Positions 1 through 7,940 of a stretch of 16,948 nucleotides of DNA are shown one piece after another. The position numbers and the translations under genes are program-made. Source of the stretch: Krasilnikovozyma curviuscula (Eukaryota; Basidiomycota; Tremellomycetes; Cystofilobasidiales; Mrakiaceae); NCBI GenBank assembly GCA_014825775.1, contig MVAQ01000333.1, positions 1 through 16,948 of the forward strand, written 5' to 3'. Below the pieces are notes generated by a model. The model did no database searches. It worked only from the letters and a program-made list of their open reading frames with translations, and was not told the DNA's origin. How positions within the stretch are numbered: position 1 is the stretch's first letter; each line of letters starts with the position of its first letter.

Positions 1-498
1 TGGTGGGTTGTGCGAAGAAGAAGACACACAGGATTGAGGCGAGCATAGGATTCTGACCATAGACAAACATCAGATGCGTTTTGCCAAACGGATGTTGGCA
101 TGTAGTCGAACAGCGACGGCTGAACTATTGCACCTTCATAAGCTGCAGACGCGTACAGCGAAGGCTAAAGAGATTTACAGGGAGCACCAAAGTAGTCACA
201 GAATGATGAAAAGATGCTGTCAGACCATGAGATTTTGTAGCTTGTATGAGGCAAAAGACGGACATACAATGAAAGGTCTTAGCTCGACCTTTACGCCCTC
301 AGCCTTCAGCGGCTGGATAGGAGCCCCAGTGAGGTTGAAGTTGAAGTCATAGTCTTCAAGTTTAGTATCGAGATGAATGTTCTCTGGGATTGCCTTGGCC
401 ACGGCAGCCTTGTAGGTGTTCTTGAAGACCGACATGTTTCTCGTCGTAGGAAGCAGAGGCCTGGACAAAGCAGCAAGAAACCGAGTTGTCTTTAGCAT
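1..498 (-). CDS. Partial GNAT-family N-acetyltransferase-like protein, possible mitochondrial form
   Basis: This minus-strand gene runs off the left edge. Exon 1 is 498-268 and ends at a GTATGT donor; a 103-nt intron (267-165) ends in TTTAG; exon 2 runs from 164 to the edge, or stops at 30 if the GTGTGT there is another donor. The joined peptide includes GVKVELRPF and, after the intron, YEG...SLFDYMP. I recall these as resembling the first strand (RLRPF) and the W/F-DYMP segment of fungal RimJ/RimL-like GNAT acetyltransferases. The acetyl-CoA binding part would lie outside the window, so the call is tentative. The start at 498 gives an N-terminus rich in Arg, Ser, Thr and Leu with no acidic residue (MLKTTRFLAALSRPLLPTTR), typical of a mitochondrial presequence. 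A second in-frame ATG at 435 would remove it. An upstream in-frame ATG at 531 is also possible. Alternatively it is an unrelated small protein. Confidence 0.5.
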
Positions 499-531
499 GG
501 AAACAGAGTGCAAATGGAAGCTGGAAAGCAA

Positions 532-1295
532 GTCACCTTTTATACGACTAAGTGGGCGTTTTGAGTCACTTCGCCTACGAAAACGCGATTCGGCAAACGT
601 GGCCCGTGCGCACTGCCGACCAAAGAAGCGCTCTATTTATGTTGCTACGCAAGGCAAGCAATAATAATATTAAGAAGGTTGATATAGTGTCATTTTCTAT
701 AGAAAATATGAAAAAGAGATGTTGAGAAGAAGAGTAAAAATGTCACCATCGCATCAAGCCTTCCCTTTCGACCTTTGTGTTCTACAGAAGCGTACCCGCA
801 AGATTCTCCCTAGTAGTCCACCTCCTCAGTCTTAAATTTCCTCCTGGTCCTCTCCCAACTTATTCTAGGCTAATGTTGAACTAATGGCCGGAAATTCACT
901 GTCATCAAGATCAACAGTCTACGTATGTACGGACTGGTGCCTAGTCTGACGTTTTCCATCTTCTTCTGAGAGATCTGTGAAGACTTGTTGATACTCTATT
1001 GTTCTTGAGAGAGACTTGCTGTTACGAATGAAAAACTTAGCAGCCCCCATGAGCAGTCCTTTCTTATGCACTAAGAGGAGGAGTGGGGGAGGCAAAGTCC
1101 TTATCAGTACGCGTATTTTTCTCACAAAGACCTCCTCGGAATGATGAATGGAGGTGAAGCCTGTTTTTATGAGGTCATCTTGAGGCAGCTGAAAAAAAAT
1201 GAGCACGAAAGAAAGCGACACGCCTCGCTCGTAGCCGGCGTGCTTTTCCCCCCATCGTCCACTATCAGCTTGTTTTCCTCTGAGTAGCAGTAGAG
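532..1295. promoter_or_regulatory. Divergent intergenic promoter region
   Basis: This is about 765 nt between two divergently oriented genes, the partial acetyltransferase (minus) and CPS1 (plus). It should hold both promoters. A Gcn4-type TGAGTCA lies near the acetyltransferase start, and an AT-rich patch (around 660-680) lies in the middle. A 100-codon minus-strand reading frame at 919-1221 resembles no family I know and was not accepted as a gene. No RNA gene was recognised. Confidence 0.5.
562..568. promoter_or_regulatory. Perfect TGAGTCA, Gcn4/AP-1-type bZIP site
   Basis: The 7-mer TGAGTCA matches the palindromic TGASTCA consensus bound by fungal Gcn4/Cpc1 bZIP activators of amino-acid starvation genes. 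It lies 64 nt upstream of the chosen start (498) of the minus-strand acetyltransferase-like gene. It is the only perfect copy I saw in the window. A 7-mer can occur by chance, so its function is an inference. Confidence 0.35.
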
Positions 1296-3478
1296 ATGGG
1301 CAAACAATCAGATTCTTCCCTCTCTCTGCCTGAATCTTCCTTCAGGAAGCCATCAAGCTCGACGAGGTCGAAGCTAATTACAGCGTTGGCAGGGGTTTCT
1401 CTTCTGCTCGCCGTGTCGTCCTTCTCCGTTGGTCAATTCAGCCACAATAAATCGACAACCAACAGCTTTACTTCCTCAGGAAGTCTTTGTTTCCAACCGT
1501 CTCCTCCAGCCAAGCCATCAAACTACTCTGCCATCTACGATACCCAGGATTTCATTGATCTAGCAGCGCAGAGATTTCTTGGCGCAATCCGGATTCCCAC
1601 CCAAAGCTTTGACGATATGTAAGACGCTTTCCCACTTTATTCTGATCAAATTATACGGAACAATTCAATGGGTCGTTCTTAGGGGTACAATTCAAGACGA
1701 TCCTCGTTGGGAGCCATTTGCAGACTTACACGCCTATCTGAGAAAGACGTTCCCTCTCGTATACAAAAATTTCGAGTTCGAGCTTGTCGGTGGATACTCG
1801 CCCATTTACACCCTCAAGGGGTCCAACGATGAGCTGAAGCCGATCATGTTGACAGGTCATCTAGATGTTGTGCGTCGTGCTCATTTCTGTTGCTGTCTTC
1901 AAGCGCATGGATGACTTACAAATGTCCTTTCAACAGGTACCAGCGACTACTGTTCTTGATAGATGGGAGTTCCCACCATTCAAGGGTGTTCTAGATGCGG
2001 ACGGCTGGATTCACGGTCGAGGAAGGTCAGTTAGGCCACGGCACTTTCCATCGCTAGGTTTTATAGAACTGACAAACATCTTGCGTTGTGATAAGTTCCG
2101 ACTGTAAGAACAACGTCGTTGGTCTCCTGGCGGCTGCTGAAAACCTCATCGCCTCTGGCTTCTCACCAAAGCGGACCATCGTTTTCGCATTCGGCGTGAG
2201 TCTTCGTCGAGTCCAATTATGTTCCCTCCTTCGGCTCTTAACTTACTATGTATGCTGATTTAGCAAGATGAAGAGGCTGTTGGAAGGTATGGCGCCGTTA
2301 ACATTGCCAAAGTAATAGAGAAGCGGTATGGAATCAATGGTGTCGCTCTCTTGATCGATGAAGGTGGGATGGGACTTGAGTCGATTTATGGTAGAACGTT
2401 TGCTTTGCCAGTAAGAGCTTCATTTTGTAAATCGGGCAGCGTGGTTTCACCAACAAGAGACTTAAACTACAGAGTACCGGCGAAAAGGGAAGTGCAAACT
2501 TCAAGATCACCGTCGACATGCTAGGGGGGCACTCTTCCGTCCCCTCTGCTCACACCAGTGTAGGAATACTTTCCAAGCTCGTCTCCGCGGTCGAAGACGC
2601 TGATCTTTTCAAGCCAACGCTCGAAAGCAGCTCGCCAATTTACGGGTACCTCGAGTGCCTCGCCGCTTGGAGTGATGCAAAGCTCTTGCCTGGGTGGTTG
2701 AGGGATGGAATGAGCAGCCAGGGACAAAAAGATGAGAAAGAGAGAATGCAAAATCTCGCTGACTCGTTTGCGGAATTGAGTCTTCCCAATCGCTTCCTCA
2801 TCCAGACGAGCAAAGCTGCGACCATCTTCCACGGCGGTGTCAAGGTACGAAAGTTTCTCCCACGATATCAACAACTTTTAAAATTACGAAGTTCTGATCA
2901 TTTTATCTTACAGGTCAACGCACTCCCAGAAACAGCCTCTTCGACCTTCAATTCCCGCATTGAGTCCTTCTCGACTGTCAGCTCAACCTTTTCTTCCTAC
3001 CTCTCCGTCCTTGAACCGATCGCAGCCAAGTACTCCCTTCTTATCAATGGTGTCTCTTACACCTCCGACTTGCCCTCCACCGGGAACATCACCCTCGAAA
3101 TCGTGGGCGGGCAGGGGCTCGAGGCGAGCCCGATCTCTCCCCTGCAGAGCGAAGCATGGGAGCTGATGAAAAGAAGTGTACAAGCTAGTTTTGGTCCTGA
3201 GGTGGTTACAGCTTCCACGGGCATGACTGGAAACACCGGTGAGTACCACCAGCAGCTTCCTTGAGCACTGTTTCTAAACGTTTTTCGCTATAGATACACG
3301 TTTGTACTGGAACCTCTCGAAGAATATTTACAGATGGTCGCCCACTCCAGCGGGAACACGGCTGAACTTGCACACCGTCGGCGAGAAGTTGAAGCTGAGC
3401 GCTCATATCGGAAGCATCAGGTTCTATACCGAACTCATCGTTGCTGCTGACCAGGTACAGTCTGATGATGGCTTCTAA
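1296..3478 (+). CDS. CPS1: Vacuolar Gly-Xaa carboxypeptidase, M20 family (Cps1-like)
   Basis: Exons: 1296-1618, 1683-1869, 1937-2025, 2096-2195, 2264-2410, 2473-2844, 2914-3238, 3294-3478. They join in frame to 575 aa, against 576 for yeast Cps1. Cps1 is a zinc metallopeptidase that removes C-terminal residues from small peptides in the vacuole, feeding amino-acid recycling. Residues about 27-47 form one hydrophobic segment after a short Ser/Lys-rich tail, a type II signal anchor as in yeast. M20 metal-site motifs are in order: GHLDV (His167, Asp169), GRGSSDCKNN (Asp202), QDEEAVG (catalytic Glu236, ligand Glu237), LLIDEG (Asp265) and NLHTVGEK (His541). The dimerisation-domain motif VNALPE follows exon 6, and GNTDTRLYW is near the C-terminus. 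The active site therefore looks complete. Intron 6 (2845-2913) is 69 nt with no in-frame stop, so unspliced RNA would add 23 residues. Confidence 0.93.
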
Positions 3479-3602
3479 ACACGTCAACCGTCTTTTAGAG
3501 AGCGAAGAGAAGCGTTTGTAGATAGTGTGAATGGTTTGTTTTGATTTCTCTGCGACGCTGGGCAATCTGCAATTTTTCAGAGTCCGAATACTCATTTTGT
3601 TC

Positions 3603-3608
3603 AATAAA
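3603..3608 (+). terminator. AATAAA poly(A)-signal-like hexamer after CPS1
   Basis: An exact AATAAA lies about 125 nt downstream of the CPS1 stop codon, a plausible position for a 3'-end processing signal. Fungal signals are degenerate, so this is suggestive only. Confidence 0.3.
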
Positions 3609-3809
3609 GCCACTGTGAATACCTCTAAATTGGTTCTTCATCTTCTGAAGACCACTCTAGCAAGTTGATGTTTTGCCATGTGAATTCCAGCAACAGTTTT
3701 CTAGTGGTTTTCTTTCCCAACTTTTTTTTGCTGTACATAGTCTGAGCCCCGTTGCAGCACACACGACCCAACAGACATTAATCCCTTGAATTCTTCTTCC
3801 TTTCACATA

Positions 3810-3891
3810 GTAGGTCATACCCCTCTCATGCTCCAAGTATATTTGATGCTGATATCGAGTTCTTTCCTCCCTTTCTCTTCTATCCTTCTAG
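3810..3891 (+). other. Putative 5' UTR intron of SUI2
   Basis: A GTAGGT donor-like sequence at 3810 is followed by a CTGAT branch-point-like motif near 3849. A long pyrimidine tract (about 3861-3890) then ends in TAG, immediately followed by CAG (TAGCAG at 3889-3894). The span of about 82 nt matches other introns here, and it would splice 16 nt before the SUI2 ATG. The donor is weaker than the acceptor. The tandem acceptor would change only the leader. Confidence 0.35.
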
Positions 3892-3907
3892 CAGGACTCG
3901 TTCAGAA

Positions 3908-5959
3908 ATGAGGTTCTACGTGAATAAGTTCCCTGAAGTCGACGACTTGGTCATGGTCCAAGTCAAGCAGATAGCTGAAATGGGTGCCTATGTCAAACTT
4001 GTAAGTTTCCCACTTTCCACATTTTCTTGGTTGGAAGAAGGACAAGAGCCTTTTTTTCATGGGCGGCTACGAGGAATGACTTGGATGATGGTGGAGCTGG
4101 TTCAGAAGCGATGGAGGTGAATAGCTGTGAATCGTCAGAGACAGTTTGAAGTGTTTATGTAGCCAAGGATATAGCAAACTAGCTGGTCCGACACACGTCA
4201 AGTACTTCCCAGTCAAAAGTTCCACTGTTTCCTATAGTGGTGGACACCAACCAACTCAGCTTGCTTCACACAACTAGACGACATCTCAGTTCTATATTTC
4301 AAGCTAATAGATTAGAAACGAGAAAGAGCAGGAATGAAAAGCTCCACTCAGCTCCACCAAGGCCCAGTTCTCAAGTTTTCACCGTCTCACCTCAGCCCTT
4401 TCTTCGACGTCGTTGAATTTCATCACAACCATACCTCACTGATCCGAGACACTGGCTGTACTTCTCATTTGCTACTGGAGATGGGTGATGGATAAGGAAC
4501 GCCTGGGATGATGTAGTGGATGTAACAATGTCGTTCGCTCACCTCTATAAGTGAGGAACCACGCGTCTATCCTGAACACCACCCCAGGAGAATGATTGGT
4601 GTCGGAAAACTTGTTTTATTGTTATCGGTCCTCTTTGGCAGTCGAACCTGAAATCAAACGACTTTTAACTGACTCTGCTCCTTTATCGCCCGCTCTCCCC
4701 CTCTCCGCTTGATCATGTCTTCTCTCTCCAACACCACTACGACCGCTTAATAATATCAATTCAAACTCCTCCAGCTTGAATACGATAATATTGAAGGAAT
4801 GATCCTTCTCTCGGAGCTGTCGCGACGACGAATCCGTTCGATCCAAAAGCTGATAAGAGTTGGGAGGAACGAAGTCGTTGTCGTGTTGAGAGTTGACAAG
4901 GAGAAAGGTGAGAGCAAACTTTCCATTTTGTTTGGGTTTATGTTTGTAAATGTTGGTAAAGTGACGGGGCATGATGTGCTGATCCATTTCAATTTTTCCT
5001 CATTGCACCTCCTTGTCTCAACCTTCCTCACTTGGCCCTCTACTCAATTGATCCAATTTTCTCACCATTCTTGAAACTCACAACCTCCTTCTCAGGCTAC
5101 ATTGATCTGTCCAAACGACGTGTTTCCTCTGAGGACATCCTCAAGTGCGAGGAGGCGTATGAAAAGGGCAAGCTTGTGCATTCCGTTATCACGCATGTTG
5201 CCCAGAAGGTTGAGAAGGAGCCAGAGTATCTCTATGAGAAGGTAGTGTGGCCTTTGAGCGCAAAGTATGGCGGTGCTTGGGAGGGCTTTAGAGGAAGCAT
5301 AGCGTGAGCATTTCTTTTTCCTGCTGCTTCCGTTTTTAGAAAAGGTGTCTTTCTGGTGCCTTCTTGGTAAAAGCTGACCTGAGCATGATTTTTGCTTTTT
5401 CTCAGTGAACCTGAAAAAGTCTGGTCCGAAATCGATATTGAGCCTGAAATCCTCGATGCTCTTAAAGAAAACATCGCACGTCGTCTGACACCCAAAGCGG
5501 TCAAGATCCGATCCGACATTGAAGTAAAGTGTTTTGCATACGAAGGTATCGATGCGATAAAAACAGCTCTAAAGGCTGGCGAAGCGTGCTCAACAGAAGG
5601 CATTCCCATCAAGATCAGGCTCGTTGCCCCGCCGCTGTACGTATTGACGACCAACTCAACAGACAAAGTAGGTGGAGTAGAGAAGCTGGAACAGGCGTTG
5701 GTTGAGATTGAGAAGAGTATTGTTGAGGCAGGAGGTGAAATGAGTGTCAAAATGAAGGTCAGCCATTATCTAGGAATTCACTTGTGCGCTCCGCATTTTG
5801 ACGCTGACTGGTTTCGTTGCCCATTTCACACAGCCTAAAGCGGTCTCAGAACAAGAAGATATGGAACTTGCTGCTCTGATGGCGAAGGTCGAAAGAGAGA
5901 ATGCAGAGGTTTCCGGTGATGAGGATGGCGAAAGTGACGAGGATGAGGACGATGACTAA
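3908..5959 (+). CDS. SUI2: Translation initiation factor eIF2 subunit alpha
   Basis: Exons: 3908-4000, 4775-4907, 5096-5303, 5406-5757, 5834-5959, giving 303 aa (yeast 304). eIF2alpha is part of the cytoplasmic eIF2 complex that brings initiator Met-tRNA to the 40S ribosome. Its phosphorylation by Gcn2 lowers general translation and raises Gcn4-type translation. The N-terminal S1/OB domain is clear ([20 protein letters not shown]). The junction of exons 1 and 2 restores [18 protein letters not shown] without a gap. The phosphorylation loop [11 protein letters not shown] carries the regulated serine, Ser47 here (Ser51 in standard numbering), and the kinase-docking sequence [11 protein letters not shown] is intact. 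A helical domain ([13 protein letters not shown]) and an alpha/beta domain follow. The tail [15 protein letters not shown] is acidic with Ser-Asp/Glu sites of CK2 type, as in yeast. Intron 1 (774 nt) is far longer than the others; introns 2-4 are 188, 102 and 76 nt. Confidence 0.97.
4001..4774 (+). other. Long first intron of SUI2 (774 nt)
   Basis: The intron begins with a strong GTAAGT donor and ends in CTCCTCCAG. Its ends are fixed by the conserved eIF2alpha sequence on both sides, so no coding exon is missing. It is 4 to 10 times longer than most introns here. It contains a C/D-snoRNA-like arrangement (4502-4588), a short TATAAG motif within a hairpin (4538-4555) and pyrimidine-rich stretches near the 3' end. 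No protein-coding gene was recognised on either strand. Confidence 0.85.
4502..4588 (+). ncRNA. Weak candidate C/D-box snoRNA-like element inside SUI2 intron 1
   Basis: The sequence CCTGGG (4502-4507) is followed directly by ATGATGT, six of seven matches to the C box. A D box CTGA is at 4572-4575, and the exact complement CCCAGG is at 4583-4588. A hairpin CTCAC/GTGAG (4538-4542 with 4551-4555) lies between them. Intronic location is common for fungal C/D snoRNAs. Weak points are the 7-nt gap between the D box and the closing stem, the imperfect C box, and no guide match that I can name. Confidence 0.2.
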
Positions 5960-6178
5960 GGGCGAGAATGCAAATGATCATCATCATATTTGTATGATTA
6001 CTCTTTCCTTTATATCGAATAGAAATTGGAGCAAGAGATGGCGAATATATACAAACCACCAATTTTCCTTCGGTGATAAGCGTAGAGAAGGCGAACCCCG
6101 AGAAAAGCACGACACAACGTGTTATATCTGTCTTCCAACAACGACAGTTCACCCCAAAGACCATCTGCCCCATTAAAC
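5960..6178 (+). promoter_or_regulatory. SUI2 3' end and GST promoter region
   Basis: This is a 219-nt gap between two same-strand genes. AT-rich elements TATATC (about 6011) and TATATA (6046-6051) lie 130-170 nt before the GST start and could be TATA elements. This assignment rests on position and composition only. Confidence 0.35.
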
Positions 6179-7475
6179 ATGACTCGCCTTGTCCTCTACT
6201 CCAACAAAGGGTGAGAAGCCCCAGCTCAGCCCTAATTAGTCCTACCAAGATGCGCTGTGTACTTGGTTACTGACTTTCTCTCTTTCTCTTGCTCCACCAG
6301 CTGCCCTTTTGCTCAGAGATCCAGGATTGCTCTACTTGCCTCTGGTGCCGATTATGAGACAGTGGAAGTCGAGCTCAGAGAGAAACTCCCCCCTTGTGAG
6401 TATTTCAGCTCTGCCAGAACTTAGCTCCCCTCCCTTTATCTGCGGGAGGAGAACTTGGCCCTAATATATACCCCCGCCTCCTCTCTAGGGTACGCACCAA
6501 ACATCAATCCAGCTCGAAAGGTACCTTCAGTTCCTCTCTATCCTCTCGATGTAAAAAGTGGCGTTCACACGACGATGCTGATCAATCGATATTACTATCC
6601 TCAGGTCCCAGCAATCTCATATGGTTCCACTCCAGACTCGTCGGTGGAGAAGCCATCAGAGGGATCCTTCATTCTTCCTGAATCAGCCCTCATTGTCGAT
6701 TTTGTTGCCGATCTCTTTCCAAAGATCACTTGTGAGCCCATGGGTGTTCTTTATTTTCGGTTGCAAGTCGAGGAAGAGCTGACCCTCCCGTTCTTTCCTT
6801 GCTTCTGATGAGATAGATTCCGATCCAATCAAGAAAGCCCAGTCTGCTCTTCTGGCTGTCCAATGTCCGTCTATTTATTCCGTCCAGCCTCGTCCTCCAG
6901 CTCTCTCAGTCTATTGACGCTCTGTATCTTGTCCACAGACGATGCCTTGGTAGCTACAAACTGGAGAGCATTCTCTTCTGGCGAAGCATCCTCTTCTGCG
7001 CTCTTGGAAGGTATCAAGTCGTTCAATGCTTATATCCCTGACTCATTTCTGGCCTCGGCAGAGTTCGGTGTTGGAGAGATTTTGATCGCTCCTTTCCTCG
7101 TTCGTGCACCTTCCCCTGTTCTTCTAACAAGGTTTCAGGGCTGTTTCTAATTCTTGTATTTCGGTGTGATGTACACAGGGCCGCTTCATTCTATCTGCGA
7201 CCGCCAACGTCGGTGATTTCTCTGAGGGAGATGACGCAGGTGCGAAGCTCATCGAGACACTCAAGACTTCACCCGAATACGAGAAGTTTTACAAGCTCAC
7301 GACCAAGATCTTGGAGTGGGACGCGTTCGAGAAGAGCTGGGACTCTGGTGCGTCTTAATTTAACATTTACTCCCAAAACAGGTCAGACTTCTAATACTTC
7401 GAATCCGTTTTTACAGCTTATATCTTGAAGCACACTCAGGAGAGACTTGCAGCTGCTAAATCTGCTAAGGCCTGA
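6179..7475 (+). CDS. Glutathione S-transferase, omega-like with active-site cysteine
   Basis: Exons: 6179-6210, 6301-6395, 6489-6520, 6605-6731, 6817-6864, 6939-7099, 7179-7347, 7417-7475, giving 240 aa, usual for cytosolic GSTs. The N-terminal thioredoxin-like domain starts MTRLVLYSNKGCPFAQR. Cys12 of CPFAQR sits where omega-class GSTs have their catalytic cysteine (CPFAER in human GSTO1), pointing to thiol transferase or dehydroascorbate-reductase-type activity rather than a Tyr/Ser enzyme. PARKVPAISYG supplies the cis-proline loop, and LPESALIVDFV has the Glu-Ser pair that binds the glutathione gamma-glutamyl group. The C-terminal half is an all-helical GST domain without a recognised extra domain. 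The start is the first ATG and fits the family. Intron 3 (6521-6604) is 84 nt with no in-frame stop, so retention would insert 28 residues just before VPAIS and should wreck the glutathione site. The substrate is unknown. Confidence 0.88.
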
Positions 7476-7940
7476 GGTGATGGATGCACCTCAGTCCTCT
7501 TTGATACGAGTTACTTTCCGTGAATACCTTGTGTTTCAACCGGCAGATTGCCAGATACTTTTGCAATCTCTCTTTCAAGCTAACGCATCAGATAAAGCAG
7601 TTTGAGTGTAATGTTATGTCTTTTTGCTACATAGATGTGATGGAAGGAAGCACTTCTGTACAGCAAAGAACAACTCCAGGTTATTCTCTCTCAACTACAT
7701 CTCATTTCTTTATGATGTCCCTATCACAGGAAAGCCTGTCAAATAAAAACAAAATGACTACAGGTGAGTCTTTTCAGTATCGAAAGTATCCCAGGTGCCC
7801 ATCTCCTACCGCTCGTCAACTCTTTTCTGTTCTCTAGTTGACGCTTCCATCCCAGTCAGCAGCCCTCGCACAGTGATAAATCAATCAAATAGAAACTGCG
7901 TTCGTCAAATGTACACATTTACAAAACAAACATCTTCATT
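7476..7940. other. Convergent intergenic region, no gene seen
   Basis: This is 465 nt between the convergent stops of the GST (plus) and the nitronate monooxygenase (minus). It should contain both 3' UTRs. An AATAAA on the plus strand near 7743 could serve the GST. I saw no credible coding region or RNA gene. Confidence 0.5.

Larger units (their letters stand above)
3479..3907. other. Intergenic: CPS1 3' region and SUI2 promoter/5' UTR
   Basis: This is 429 nt between two same-strand genes. The left part should be the CPS1 3' UTR and has an AATAAA 125 nt after the stop. The right part should hold the SUI2 promoter and leader. It ends in a long pyrimidine tract and TAGCAG just before the SUI2 ATG, which suggests a leader intron. 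No further coding region was seen. Confidence 0.5.

Noticed and set aside
919..1221. A 100-codon minus-strand reading frame in the divergent promoter, containing MGAAKFFIRNSKSLSRTIEY.
   Set aside because: No recognisable family, no supporting splice structure, and it starts beside a poly-pyrimidine/poly-T stretch. It is more likely chance, though a small lineage-specific gene cannot be excluded.
2845..2913. Stop-free introns of length divisible by three (2845-2913, 6521-6604, 8052-8120, 8411-8473), suggesting in-frame intron retention as a theme.
   Set aside because: Four among about 36 introns is what chance gives: one third have length 3n, and about one third of those of this size lack a stop. 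There is no enrichment.
4620..4710. tRNA-like hints on the minus strand inside the SUI2 intron (GGTTCGACTGCC as a B box, GAGCAGAGTCAGTTAA as an A box).
   Set aside because: The spacing is too short and no T stem, anticodon stem or acceptor stem can be drawn.
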